From positions 39,980 through 103,979 of the forward strand of contig JAUSAX010000089.1 of assembly GCA_030652315.1 (NCBI GenBank): a DNA stretch of 64,000 nt, written 5' to 3'. Positions 16,073-24,809 of the stretch are shown one piece after another. A program made the position numbers and the translations under genes. The DNA is from Afipia sp. GTDB lineage: Bacteria > Pseudomonadota > Alphaproteobacteria > Rhizobiales > Xanthobacteraceae. The notes under the pieces are model-generated. The model did no database searches and had not been told where the DNA came from. It was given only the letters and a program-made list of their open reading frames with translations. Every line of letters starts with the position of its first letter. Positions within the stretch are counted from its first letter, which is position 1.

Positions 16073-16963
16073 ATGGACCTGCTAACGACCAGTGAGGCAT
16101 CGGAATACCTGCGACTCGGCGAACGCAAGCTCTACGAGCTGGTGGCTGAGGGCGCGATCCCATGCACCAAGGTGACGGGCAAGTGGCTCTTCCCGCGTGA
16201 AGAGCTTGATCGATGGGTGCTGTCAGGGTTGATGCGGCCAGCCGGCATGGGGCATGCCGATGCGCCTTTGATCGTTGGCGGAAGCCAGGACGCCCTGCTC
16301 GAGTGGAGTTTGCGCGAATCCGGCTCCGGCCTCGCGACTCTTGTGGAAGGGACTGAGAGCGGCGTCGGCCGTTTGCTGCGTGGTGAAGCAATCGCCGCAG
16401 CGATCCATTTCCATACCGAACATGACGTGCAGGATTCAGGCAAGGACGCCAATGTCTCTGCAGTACGGGCGCTCGCCACTTTGCATGATGCCGTGCTCGT
16501 AGGATTCGTGCGGCGCGAACAGGGACTTCTGCTCCAGCCGGGAAATCCGAAAGATCTCACCAGCATCGCGGGTGTTCTCGCGTCCGGGGCCACCATGGCT
16601 GTCAGGCAACCCGGCGCGGGCGCTCAAATGCTGCTCGATGCATTCCTGAAACAGCATGGCGCGAAGCCGAAGGATCTGCGTCGGCTCGATCCGCCATGCC
16701 TGACGGGACCTGATCTGGCCGCAGCAATTCGTGCGGGCGAAGCCGACTGCGGCATCGCGACACGCGCAGCCGCCAAAGCAGCCGGTCTCGATTTTGTGCC
16801 GCTGCTATGGGAAAACTTCGATCTCCTGATGCATCAGCGTGATTACTTCAAGCCGTCCTTGCAGGCGCTGATAGGCATGTCGAAGCCCCTGCTCAAACAG
16901 CGCGCGAAAGATCTCACGGGCTACGACACCGCACCAGCCGGCACGATTCGCTATTTCGCCTAA
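16073..16963 (+). CDS. One-component regulator: excisionase-type HTH plus oxyanion-binding-like domain
   Basis: A 296-residue cytoplasmic protein. Residues 1-55 form an excisionase/MerR-like DNA-binding domain (LLTTSEASEYLRLGERKLYELVAEGAIPCTKVTGKWLFPREELDRWV). The rest is a type-2 PBP-like ligand domain (IVGGSQDALLEWSLRESGSGLATLVEG, AIHFHTEHDVQ, AGEADCGIATRAAAKAAGLDFVPL). The same type of domain is fused to MoeA nearby. It is divergent from tupBCA. Inference: it senses tungstate, molybdate or cofactor and controls the transporter. The ATG is almost directly preceded by GCAGG, giving no proper spacing, so the transcript may be leaderless or the start uncertain. Confidence 0.88.
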   Translation: MDLLTTSEASEYLRLGERKLYELVAEGAIPCTKVTGKWLFPREELDRWVLSGLMRPAGMGHADAPLIVGGSQDALLEWSLRESGSGLATLVEGTESGVGRLLRGEAIAAAIHFHTEHDVQDSGKDANVSAVRALATLHDAVLVGFVRREQGLLLQPGNPKDLTSIAGVLASGATMAVRQPGAGAQMLLDAFLKQHGAKPKDLRRLDPPCLTGPDLAAAIRAGEADCGIATRAAAKAAGLDFVPLLWENFDLLMHQRDYFKPSLQALIGMSKPLLKQRAKDLTGYDTAPAGTIRYFA

Positions 16964-17071
16964 CGGTGGATTCGCACCCGTCATGCGAACCGTTGCAGCA
17001 TCGGTTTATTGAACCTGATTTTCGTGCTTCGATACGGTTCAGACACGGATTGAGTTTCAAGGGAACCGCCG

Positions 17072-18409
17072 GTGCGAGACGCTGACCGTCACAGCAGACG
17101 ATATCCGCTTCGCCTGACGCTGGTAATCGGCGCGCTCATTTCTGCGCTCGGCGCAATGCCCGCTGTCGCGCAATTGCGGGGGCACGGCGGACCGGTTCGG
17201 GCGCTGGCGATTTCATCCGATGGACAGACGTTGCTCTCAGGAAGCTTTGACGGCAGCGCGATCCGCTGGTCGCTTGGTCGCGATGCCGCCGAACAAGTTC
17301 TTCGATTTCATGCCGACACCGTCAACGCAACAGCACTCCTCAAGGATGGTCGCGCGGTAACCGCTGGCGCCGATGGCCGCATCGCGATCTGGAGTTCCGG
17401 CAAGCAGCAGCCTGACGCTGTGCTTGAAGGCCACAAGGCACCTATCGCAGCGCTTGCATTGTCGCCAGACGGCGCAATGCTCGCCTCGGCAGCATGGGAT
17501 CATACCGTCAGGCTATGGCCGCTCGCCGGTGGCGGACCGCGCGTACTTGAAGGGCACACGCAGAACGTCAACGGATTAACATTCAGCGGTGACGGCAGGA
17601 ACCTCATCAGCGTCAGCTATGATCTGACCCTCCGCATCTGGCCTCTCGATAGCTCCGCCGCGCCGTCCATCGTCACCCTGCCCGCGCCGCTCAACTCAGT
17701 TGTCGCGTTCACGGACGGGGAGATTGCCGCCGCCGGTGCCGATGGAAAAATCTACTTCCTTGACCGCACAGGCAAACTCGTCAGCGAGGCTGTCGCAGGG
17801 CCGATCCCGGTAATCGCGATGGCAATGTCGCAGAATGGCGCACTGCTCGCGGCCGCGGACGTTCGCGGATCTGTCGCGATTATCGACCGCAAGGCACGCA
17901 CGCTTGCCCGCAGGCTGATCGGACCAGGGCTCCCGGTGTGGTCAGTGGCGTTCATGCCGGACAACGGCACACTGCTAACCGGTGGCGCGGACAGCGTGAT
18001 CCGGCGCTGGAATACGCTCACAGGTGAGCCGATCGGAGCGACCATTCAGGAAAGTCCGAACGATCCGCTTGCCGCATATGCGGGTGATCGCGGTGCAGAG
18101 GTTTTTCGCGCCTGCGTCGCCTGCCATACGCTCACGCCGGATCAGGGCAACAAGGCCGGTCCGACTCTGTCTGGGGTTTTCGGAAGAAGGATCGCAACCT
18201 TGCCGGGTTACAACTTCTCGGAGCCGCTGAAGAAGCTCGACATTGTCTGGACGCCGGAAACGGTGTCGAAACTCTTCGAGATTGGCCCTGCAGCCTATAC
18301 GCCCGGCACAAAAATGCCCGAACAACGCATCGGTTCGGACGAAGACCGCAAGGCGCTTGTGCAGTTTCTCGCGCGCGCGACTGAGGCACCTGTTAAACCC
18401 GGCCGATAG
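17072..18409 (+). CDS. Exported WD40 beta-propeller fused to a class I cytochrome c
   Basis: A 445-residue protein with a signal peptide (VIGALISALGAMPAVAQ). Residues 35-325 consist of about seven WD40 repeats (for example GHGGPVRALAISSDGQTLLSGSFDGSAIRWSL, GHKAPIAALALSPDGAMLASAAWDHTVRLW). The C-terminal 105 residues form a cytochrome c: C348-V-A-C351-H352 haem site, GPTLSGVFGR and a probable Met ligand in TPGTKMPEQ. The GTG start has AAGGGA about 8 bp upstream. The 3' end overlaps the convergent phnN gene by 17 bp. Inference: a periplasmic electron carrier docked to a partner through the propeller; its position beside FDH/Mo genes hints at a redox partner role. Confidence 0.9.
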   Translation: MRDADRHSRRYPLRLTLVIGALISALGAMPAVAQLRGHGGPVRALAISSDGQTLLSGSFDGSAIRWSLGRDAAEQVLRFHADTVNATALLKDGRAVTAGADGRIAIWSSGKQQPDAVLEGHKAPIAALALSPDGAMLASAAWDHTVRLWPLAGGGPRVLEGHTQNVNGLTFSGDGRNLISVSYDLTLRIWPLDSSAAPSIVTLPAPLNSVVAFTDGEIAAAGADGKIYFLDRTGKLVSEAVAGPIPVIAMAMSQNGALLAAADVRGSVAIIDRKARTLARRLIGPGLPVWSVAFMPDNGTLLTGGADSVIRRWNTLTGEPIGATIQESPNDPLAAYAGDRGAEVFRACVACHTLTPDQGNKAGPTLSGVFGRRIATLPGYNFSEPLKKLDIVWTPETVSKLFEIGPAAYTPGTKMPEQRIGSDEDRKALVQFLARATEAPVKPGR

Positions 18410-18971
18410 CCCTCAAAAGCTCAGCTGCGTGATCATCCGCCAGGCCGACATTAATGATGACGATATCAGGTACGGGAGCAACAACTACTCTGCGGAGCCT
18501 GTCGTCGATTTGTCCATCGCTCGGACGTGCGCGAGCCGCAAGGCGTTCCGCAAGCACGTCTGGCGGAGCCGTAACAGAAACCACCGTCACATTGGCATAT
18601 GATCTGCGCGCGAACTCGATGATGGTGCGGGACGCATTCACGATGACGACGCGCCCGGCCTTCACGTCTTCAACAATCGAGGATGGCACCCCATAACGTA
18701 GGCCATGCGCCTCCCATTGAAATGCGAAATTACCCTGCGCCAGCATCTGCCCGAACAGCATCGCGCTGACCGCCTCGTTATTCTCAAAGGACGAGGCCTC
18801 CCGCGTCACCACCCGCTGCGGAAACACGATGCTGCTGTCACCGGCACATGCTGCCTGCGCAAGGCCGATCAGCGTATCCTTTCCAGCCCCACTCGGCCCG
18901 ACGACCAGCACAAGCCGGCCGGGCCCGATCAAATCCATGCTGGGAGCAGGCAATGTCGCTACGTCGCTCAT
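18393..18971 (-). CDS. phnN: Ribose 1,5-bisphosphate phosphokinase
   Basis: A 192-residue P-loop kinase of the guanylate-kinase fold with Walker A VVGPSGAGKDTLI and FQWEAHGLRYGVPSS. It makes PRPP from ribose 1,5-bisphosphate, the last step of phosphonate ribose salvage. Start 18971 (MSDVATLP) overlaps the phnM stop by 4 bp; a longer reading would lie within phnM. It is the last gene of the phnGHIJKLMN operon and converges with the WD40-cytochrome gene. Confidence 0.93.
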   Translation of the reverse strand: MSDVATLPAPSMDLIGPGRLVLVVGPSGAGKDTLIGLAQAACAGDSSIVFPQRVVTREASSFENNEAVSAMLFGQMLAQGNFAFQWEAHGLRYGVPSSIVEDVKAGRVVIVNASRTIIEFARRSYANVTVVSVTAPPDVLAERLAARARPSDGQIDDRLRRVVVAPVPDIVIINVGLADDHAAELLRAIGRV

Positions 18972-20125
18972 GCTACCCGATGCCCCTCGCGCCATACGCT
19001 GCGCACCACCGGCAGATCACGGGCGAGATGCACGCGGATCAAATCGGCACGCTTGCCAGCAACGATCTCTCCCCGATCGTTTAGTCCGACGGCCTCTGCC
19101 GCCGTTTTGGTGACGGTCCGCACCGCCGATGCCAGATCAATCGCCGGTGCATGGCGAGGCAGTTGCAACGCTGCCATCAACAGACTCGATGGAATGTAAT
19201 CCGACGACATGATGTCGAGCAGACCTTCGCGAGCAAGATCCACCGCGGCGATGTTGCCTGAGTGCGATCCGCCACGCACCACATTCGGCGCCCCCATCAG
19301 GACGGCAATGCCTGCCTGATGCAGCCCGCGCGCGGCCTCCATCGTGGTCGGAAATTCCGCGACAGATACGCGATCACGGATTGCGTCCGTGACGTTCTCC
19401 TCGGTCGTGTCGTCATGACTGGCGAGCGGAATGTTGTAGCTGTGCGCGAGCGCCACAATCTCGCGCATGTTGGCCTCGCCGTAGGTCTTTTGATAGAAAA
19501 ACCGCCGTTCGAACATCACATCGAGTTCAGCGTCCGTCAGGCCGCCGCTCTTGCCTCGGTAATAATCGCGCAGCTTGCCCTCATCGCGAAACTGGCGCTG
19601 GCCCGGTGTGTGGTCCATCAGGGACATCAGCCGCACGTCCGGGCGGCCGACCAACTCCTTCGCCTCTTCCACGACACTCGGCATTGGAATTTCGCAGCGC
19701 AGGTGAAGGAAATGCTCTGCACGCAGCAACTTCGCATCGCGAGCCGATGAAATCGCTCCCGCCAAAATCTCCGCCTGGCCATCCACGTCCTCGGCACCCT
19801 CCTCGCGCCAGACGCGTAGAGAATCCAGCACTGTTGTGATGCCGCTGGTGGCAAGTTGCCCGTCATAGGACACTACGGCAGCAACCGGATCCCAGAATAC
19901 CTTCGGGCGCGGCACATAATGCGCTTCGAGATGATCTGTATGCAGTTCGATCAGCCCCGGCATCAGGAGGTCGCCGCGCATATCATCGCCGCGTTCGGGG
20001 GCATCGCCCTCGCCAACCTCTGCGATCATTCCGTTTGCGGTCGCAACCCAGCCGCGTTCAATCACGCGGTCCTTCAGGACCACCTGGGCATTGCTAAAGA
20101 TTCTGTCGGTTCGTTCGGAAATCAT
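18968..20125 (-). CDS. phnM: Alpha-D-ribose 1-methylphosphonate 5-triphosphate diphosphatase
   Basis: A 385-residue amidohydrolase-fold protein. Metal ligands lie in LMPGLIELHTDHLE and in SHDDTTEENV, and PNVVRGGSHSGNIAA and LSSDYIPSSLL-type blocks are present (here IMSSDYIPSSLLMA). PhnM removes pyrophosphate from the triphosphate made by PhnGHL before C-P cleavage. It lies between phnL (10-bp gap) and phnN (4-bp overlap). A second phnM gene is present at 29339-30529, so the function is duplicated. Confidence 0.95.
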   Translation of the reverse strand: MISERTDRIFSNAQVVLKDRVIERGWVATANGMIAEVGEGDAPERGDDMRGDLLMPGLIELHTDHLEAHYVPRPKVFWDPVAAVVSYDGQLATSGITTVLDSLRVWREEGAEDVDGQAEILAGAISSARDAKLLRAEHFLHLRCEIPMPSVVEEAKELVGRPDVRLMSLMDHTPGQRQFRDEGKLRDYYRGKSGGLTDAELDVMFERRFFYQKTYGEANMREIVALAHSYNIPLASHDDTTEENVTDAIRDRVSVAEFPTTMEAARGLHQAGIAVLMGAPNVVRGGSHSGNIAAVDLAREGLLDIMSSDYIPSSLLMAALQLPRHAPAIDLASAVRTVTKTAAEAVGLNDRGEIVAGKRADLIRVHLARDLPVVRSVWREGHRVA

Positions 20126-20135
20126 TCTCTTCCTC

Positions 20136-20834
20136 TTACGCTGCCGCCGCGAACGACGCCACGTCGATAATGCGATCCGCGATCAGGTTGCGGACCTCGT
20201 CGTCGTGAACGATCGCCACCATCGCCACGCCGCTCACCTTTTTCTCAGCGACCAGATCGACTACGATCTTCCGATTGGCCCCGTCGAGCGACGCAGTCGG
20301 CTCATCCAGCAGCAGGATCGGCATGTCGGAAATGAAGCCACGCGCGATATTCACGCGCTGTTGTTCGCCGCCGGAGAAAGTCGAGGGCGGCAAGGTCCAG
20401 AGCCGTTCCGCGATGTTGAGCCGGCGCAGCAACGTCCCCGCCTGTACGCGGGCCTCATTACGGGCAATGCCGTTCGCGATCAATGGCTCCGCGACAACGT
20501 CGAGCGTCGCCACGCGCGGCACCGCCCGCAAAAATTGGCTGACATAACCGATAGTTCGTCTGCGGACGCGCAAAATGTCACGCGGCTGCGCCGTTGCAAT
20601 GTCAACCACGGCATCATCGTGGTGTACGGCAATGCGGCCATGGTCGCAGCGATAATTACCGAAGATCATTTTCAGAATCGACGATTTTCCGGCGCCCGAA
20701 GGGCCGGACAGCACGACGCATTCACCGGCATTAACCTGCATCGACACACCCGACACCACAGGCAACCGCACACCATTCTGCAAATGCATGGTGAAAGTCT
20801 TCGAAGCGCTGGTGATCTCGATCATTGGAGACAT
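20136..20834 (-). CDS. phnL: C-P lyase core ATPase-like subunit PhnL
   Basis: A 232-residue ABC-type ATPase with Walker A GPSGAGKSSIL, signature FSGGEQQRVNIARG and Walker B PILLLDEPTASLD. The stretch TIGYVSQFLRAVPRVATLDVVAEPL is PhnL-typical. With PhnG, H and I it helps attach the phosphonate to the ribose of ATP; it is not a transporter component. No membrane partner lies within this operon. It is 7 bp from phnK upstream and 10 bp from phnM downstream. Confidence 0.94.
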   Translation of the reverse strand: MSPMIEITSASKTFTMHLQNGVRLPVVSGVSMQVNAGECVVLSGPSGAGKSSILKMIFGNYRCDHGRIAVHHDDAVVDIATAQPRDILRVRRRTIGYVSQFLRAVPRVATLDVVAEPLIANGIARNEARVQAGTLLRRLNIAERLWTLPPSTFSGGEQQRVNIARGFISDMPILLLDEPTASLDGANRKIVVDLVAEKKVSGVAMVAIVHDDEVRNLIADRIIDVASFAAAA

Positions 20835-20841
20835 GCTATCC

Positions 20842-21624
20842 TCACGCGGGCAAAATCGAGGAAACGAGAAGCTGAGTGTATGGTTCGTGCGGATCGTCCA
20901 GCACCTGATCGGTCAATCCGGTTTCGATCACCTCTCCGCCCTTCATCACCATGACCCGATGTGACAATAGCCGTGCCACGGCGAGGTCGTGCGTGACGAT
21001 GACGACCGCAAGTCCGAGTTCGTTGACCAGCCCCCGCACCAGGTCGAGAAGCCGCGCCTGAACCGAAACATCGAGTCCGCCGGTCGGCTCGTCCATGAAC
21101 ACAAGCCGCGGCTCAGTCACAAGATTGCGCGCGATCTGAAGCCGCTGCCGCATCCCGCCGGAGTATGTCTTTGGTGCGTCGTCGATCCGATCCGTCGAAA
21201 TCTCGACGCGCTCCAGCCACGACGACGACGTCTCGCGAATTTTGCCGTAATGCCCCCAGCCGACCGCCATCAGCCGCTCGCCAACATTAGCTCCGGCGGA
21301 GACCGCCATGCGGAGACCCATGGCCGGGTCCTGATGGACATATCCCCAGTCGGTGCGGAACAGAAAACGCCGCTCGGCTTCGCCGAGGGTCGCGAGATCA
21401 CGTGTTACGCCGTCACGCATCCGGTAAGATACGCGCCCCTTGCTGGGTGCAAGCTGCGTCGACAACATCTGCAACAGCGTCGACTTCCCCGAACCGGATT
21501 CACCGACAATGGCAAGCACCTCTCCCGGGTAAAGCTGAAACGAGATGTTCTCGCAGGCAAGCTGCCGGCCATAGGACTTGCTGAGACCTTCGCAGATGAG
21601 CAGCGGCTGATCGTCGTTACTCAT
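20842..21624 (-). CDS. phnK: C-P lyase complex ATPase PhnK
   Basis: A 260-residue ABC-type ATPase: Walker A GESGSGKSTLLQML, signature YSGGMRQRLQIARNLV, Walker B RLVFMDEPTGGLD and the H-loop in VTHDLAVARLLSH. PhnK binds the PhnJ face of the C-P lyase core. Start 21624 (MSNDDQPLL) overlaps the phnJ stop by 4 bp, in line with translational coupling. The sequence FRTDWGYVHQDPAMGLRMAVSAGANVGERLMA is characteristic of PhnK versus dipeptide ATPases. Confidence 0.94.
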   Translation of the reverse strand: MSNDDQPLLICEGLSKSYGRQLACENISFQLYPGEVLAIVGESGSGKSTLLQMLSTQLAPSKGRVSYRMRDGVTRDLATLGEAERRFLFRTDWGYVHQDPAMGLRMAVSAGANVGERLMAVGWGHYGKIRETSSSWLERVEISTDRIDDAPKTYSGGMRQRLQIARNLVTEPRLVFMDEPTGGLDVSVQARLLDLVRGLVNELGLAVVIVTHDLAVARLLSHRVMVMKGGEVIETGLTDQVLDDPHEPYTQLLVSSILPA

Positions 21625-22499
21625 CGCGTCACCTGATGGTCGGCGCCGAAGCCCGCGCCCTGATGGCCGTCCGCGCGGCGCGTTTCGCAGTAATCCGTAT
21701 CGGAGCAAACAAACATGCGTCCGCCTTTGTCATCGACCACGACCTCATCGAGATAGGAGACGCCAGATCCGCACAGCGCGCATGGCGCATCGAACCGGTA
21801 GGTCTCGAATGGATGATCCTCGAAATCAAGCGACGTCACTTTGGTGTGCGGCGGGATCGCATAGATGCGCTTCTCGCGCCCCGCCCCGAACAATTGCAGC
21901 GCCGCACAATTGTCCATCTTTGGATTGTCGAATTTCGGCGTCGGTGACGGATCCATCACGTAGCGGTCATTCACCTTCACGGGATAGGCATAGGTCGTCG
22001 CGATATGGCCGTGCCGCGCGATGTCCTCATACAGCTTGACGTGCATCAGCCCATACTCGCCAAGCGCGTGCATACGGCGCGTCTCGGTTTCGCGCGGCTC
22101 AAGAAACCGAAGGGGCTCCGGAATCGGGACCTGATAGACCAGTATCTGATTGTCGTTCAGCGCGGTTTCGGGAATCCGATGCCGCGTCTGGATCACGGTC
22201 GCGTCAGAGGTCACCGTGGTGGTCTTCACACCGGCGGTCTTCTCGAAAAACTTGCGGATCGAGATCGCATTCGTCGTGTCGTCCGATCCCTGGTCGATTA
22301 CTTTCAGCGTGTCGTCGTGGCCGAGAATCGCCGCCGTCACTTGAACGCCGCCGGTTCCCCAGCCGTAAGGCATCGGCATTTCGCGGCTGGCGAACGGGAC
22401 CTGATAGCCGGGTATGGCGATAGCCTTGAGGATTGCGCGGCGGATCATCCGCTTGGTCTGCTCGTCCAGATAGGCGAAATTGTAAACTGGTGCGTTCAT
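21621..22499 (-). CDS. phnJ: C-P lyase catalytic radical-SAM subunit PhnJ
   Basis: A 292-residue subunit that cleaves the carbon-phosphorus bond by radical chemistry. Cysteines occur as C-x2-C-x21-C-x5-C (CALCGSG...FVCSDTDYC), the pattern of the PhnJ Fe-S cluster and catalytic cysteine. The N-terminus NFAYLDEQTKRMIRRAILKAIAIPGYQVPFASREMPMPYGWGTGG is highly conserved in the family. Both ends overlap neighbours by 4 bp (phnI upstream, phnK downstream). All key cysteines are present, so the lyase is predicted active. Confidence 0.96.
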   Translation of the reverse strand: MNAPVYNFAYLDEQTKRMIRRAILKAIAIPGYQVPFASREMPMPYGWGTGGVQVTAAILGHDDTLKVIDQGSDDTTNAISIRKFFEKTAGVKTTTVTSDATVIQTRHRIPETALNDNQILVYQVPIPEPLRFLEPRETETRRMHALGEYGLMHVKLYEDIARHGHIATTYAYPVKVNDRYVMDPSPTPKFDNPKMDNCAALQLFGAGREKRIYAIPPHTKVTSLDFEDHPFETYRFDAPCALCGSGVSYLDEVVVDDKGGRMFVCSDTDYCETRRADGHQGAGFGADHQVTR

Positions 22500-23602
22500 T
22501 CCGCGGCCTCCGCGAGCGTGACATCGCTCTCCTTCGCGGCTTCAAATTCCTTGCGGAGCTTTCGCAGCAGACCCAGTTCGGACTGGAAGTCCACGTAATG
22601 TGGCAGCTTGAGATGCTCGACGAATCCTGTCGCCTGTACATTGTCGGAATGCGACATGACGAACTCCTCGTCTTGCGCGGGGGATCGCGCCTCCTCGCCA
22701 AGTTCGCGCGCGCGCAGCGAGCGATCCACCAGAGCCATCGACATGGTCTTGCGTTCGCTTTGACCGAAAGCGAGGCCATAGCCACGTGTAAAGCACGGGG
22801 CTTCGGTCGCCGATCCCTTGAACTGATTCACCATCTGACACTCCGTCAACGTGATCGATCCGAGCGGGACAGCAAAGCCGGCGTCTTCCGCCATGAACTC
22901 GACCTCAACCTCGCCGAAACGAATTTCACCGGCGAATGGGTGGGTCCGGCCGAAACCGCGTTGGGTTGAATAGCCCAACGCCAGCAGGAAGCCCTCGTCG
23001 CCCCGTGCCAGATTTTGCAGGCGCAGATCGCGGTCGGCCGGAAAGCTCAGCGGCTCACGAGTCAAATCTCCAATCGGCTGGTCAGGATCAGCATCAGGCG
23101 ATGTTTCGATCAAACCATCCGCGCCGAGAATGTCGGTCACGCGCGGCATCGGCGCATTATCCACCTCGCCCTGAGCGGGCGCAGCTATCGGCGCATCCTG
23201 CGTCAATGAGGGATCCAGCAGCCGATGGGTGTAATCAAACGTCGGCCCAAGGATCTGCCCGCCGGGAATGTCCTTGAAGGTCGACGAGACACGGCGGCGC
23301 ACCCGCATCGCTGCGGTATCGAGCGGCTCGGTCGCGCCGAACCGTGGCAGCGTGGCGCGGAATGCGCGCAGCAGGAAGATCGCCTCGATCAGATCGCCTC
23401 GCGCCTGTTTGATCGCCAGCGCCGCAAGCTCGCGGTCATAGAGCGACCCTTCGGTCATGACGCGATCGACGGCCAGCGTAAGCTGCCCAGAGATCTGTGC
23501 GAGCGAGAGATCCGGTACAGCCGGATCGCCGCGACGTTCGTGCGCAAGCAACTTGTGGGCGTTTTCGATGGCGCGCTCGCCGCCCTTGACCGCAACATAC
23601 AT
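22496..23602 (-). CDS. phnI: C-P lyase core subunit PhnI
   Basis: A 368-residue protein, the nucleosidase subunit of the C-P lyase core that displaces adenine. The start MYVAVKGGERAIENAHKLLA and the segments ARGDLIEAIFLLRAFRATLPR, RRVSSTFKDIPGGQILGPTFDYTHRLLD and LALGYSTQRGFGRTHPF match PhnI. It is separated by 3 bp from phnH and overlaps phnJ by 4 bp. Length is as expected for the family. Confidence 0.95.
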   Translation of the reverse strand: MYVAVKGGERAIENAHKLLAHERRGDPAVPDLSLAQISGQLTLAVDRVMTEGSLYDRELAALAIKQARGDLIEAIFLLRAFRATLPRFGATEPLDTAAMRVRRRVSSTFKDIPGGQILGPTFDYTHRLLDPSLTQDAPIAAPAQGEVDNAPMPRVTDILGADGLIETSPDADPDQPIGDLTREPLSFPADRDLRLQNLARGDEGFLLALGYSTQRGFGRTHPFAGEIRFGEVEVEFMAEDAGFAVPLGSITLTECQMVNQFKGSATEAPCFTRGYGLAFGQSERKTMSMALVDRSLRARELGEEARSPAQDEEFVMSHSDNVQATGFVEHLKLPHYVDFQSELGLLRKLRKEFEAAKESDVTLAEAAE

Positions 23603-23605
23603 GGC

Positions 23606-24223
23606 TCAAGCCCCCTTTACGGTGACGTGTGTGCTGCGCGGCAAGGCCACGAGTTCACTCCCGCACGTCAACAGCACATCGACCCCGCGCGGGAATAGCG
23701 CGCGATTGGCCTGCATGCGCTCGACAAAATCGGATGGCATGCTCCCGGCACGCAACGACGCCGCGCCCTTGATGCCCGGACCACAAAGAACCAGTTCAGG
23801 CCCCTCGGTCAGCGTATCGACCTGCACAACGAGCGTAGTCGAGCGGTCAGGATACTCCGGTGTCCCAAGCGCAAAGGTCTCGAAGTCCGGCAGTAATGCG
23901 CCCCTATGGATGAGAGCAAAGCTGGCCAGTGACGCGTCCACCGTAAGCGGCGCATCGCTCTGAAACCGTAGCCACGCGGAAATTGCCGAAATCCCGGCGA
24001 AATGATTGTCCAGCCAGATCGGCGTATCGTGATCGAACAGAGTGAGTGCTACCGCAGCGGTCGCCTGCATCAACGGCGATGGTGCATGCACCGTATCGAC
24101 GATTGCCTGAATTGAACCGGGCCGGGCCAGCGCATTCATCACACTGCGGAAGACCGATTGCGACGACAGTACCGGATTGGCAAATCCTGCACCAGATTCG
24201 AGATTGGCATGAAGCGTCATCAT
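23606..24223 (-). CDS. phnH: C-P lyase core subunit PhnH
   Basis: A 205-residue PhnH protein: LSSQSVFRSVMNALARPGSIQAI, ALTLFDHDTPIWLDNHFAG, GTPEYPDRSTTLVVQVDTL and VLCGPGIKGAASL. It is a PLP-transferase-fold relative without the PLP lysine and acts as part of the PhnGHIJ core. Start ATG at 24223 overlaps the phnG stop (TGATG). A TTG one codon upstream is possible but unnecessary. Confidence 0.94.
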   Translation of the reverse strand: MMTLHANLESGAGFANPVLSSQSVFRSVMNALARPGSIQAIVDTVHAPSPLMQATAAVALTLFDHDTPIWLDNHFAGISAISAWLRFQSDAPLTVDASLASFALIHRGALLPDFETFALGTPEYPDRSTTLVVQVDTLTEGPELVLCGPGIKGAASLRAGSMPSDFVERMQANRALFPRGVDVLLTCGSELVALPRSTHVTVKGA

Positions 24224-24684
24224 CAACCCTCGCCTCTCACCAGCGTATAGAAATCAACCCGCGTCGCGGCCGTCTCCGCAGCTTGCTGCGCGCGGGCGGT
24301 CTCCTGTTCATGCCGCAGCGGTGCGAGAATTTTCTGCTCCACCTGGGCATCGAAATCGCAAGCCTGAATCAGCGCATCGCACAGGGCGATCAGCCGGGCC
24401 TTCTCACCATCGCGTCCCAGCACGTAACCAAATCCAACCTCTCCGGACGCGAGACGCACCGCCGCTCGCGACACGCTGGCCTCGCCGAGGTTAAACGGCG
24501 CGCCGTCACCACCGATCCGCCCTCGAACCATGACGAGACCGCTCTCAGGTCGGCGCGCCAACTCATGCGGGGGAACGTCAATCGTTTCCAGACATGCCGT
24601 TATCCGTTCCGTCGGCGCATGCGTCAGGACCGACATCGCGTCGCGGCGACGAGCCTGCTGCGGATCTAGATGGGGTTGGATCAT
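24223..24684 (-). CDS. phnG: C-P lyase core subunit PhnG
   Basis: A 153-residue protein opening the C-P lyase operon. Diagnostic blocks are PESGLVMVRGRIGGDGAPFNLGEASVSRAAVRL, GEVGFGYVLGRDGEKARLIALCDAL and a C-terminal TRVDFYTLVRGE. PhnG pairs with PhnI in ribosyl transfer to phosphonate. Its ATG lies only 18 bp from the PhnF operator palindrome, so repressor binding would cover the promoter or leader. Confidence 0.94.
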   Translation of the reverse strand: MIQPHLDPQQARRRDAMSVLTHAPTERITACLETIDVPPHELARRPESGLVMVRGRIGGDGAPFNLGEASVSRAAVRLASGEVGFGYVLGRDGEKARLIALCDALIQACDFDAQVEQKILAPLRHEQETARAQQAAETAATRVDFYTLVRGEG

Positions 24685-24702
24685 GTCCGACTTGCCGATT
24701 CA

Positions 24703-24728
24703 AAGTTGTCTATGTTAATAGACAACTT
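24703..24728. promoter_or_regulatory. Perfect 26-bp palindrome, probable PhnF operator
   Basis: Arms AAGTTGTCTAT (24703-24713) and ATAGACAACTT (24718-24728) are exact reverse complements around GTTA. The site lies in the divergent phnG/phnF gap, 18 bp from the phnG ATG and 81 bp from phnF. GntR/HutC-type PhnF proteins bind sites of this form (a GTCTA half-site with a mirrored TAGAC). Inference: PhnF represses phnG-N and perhaps itself. Confidence 0.8.
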
Positions 24729-24809
24729 CGTAACGCATGGCCATGACAATCTGGTGACACTGGACATGATTTTCACAGCCCAACAGGTCCATCACAACGT
24801 GGGGCAATC

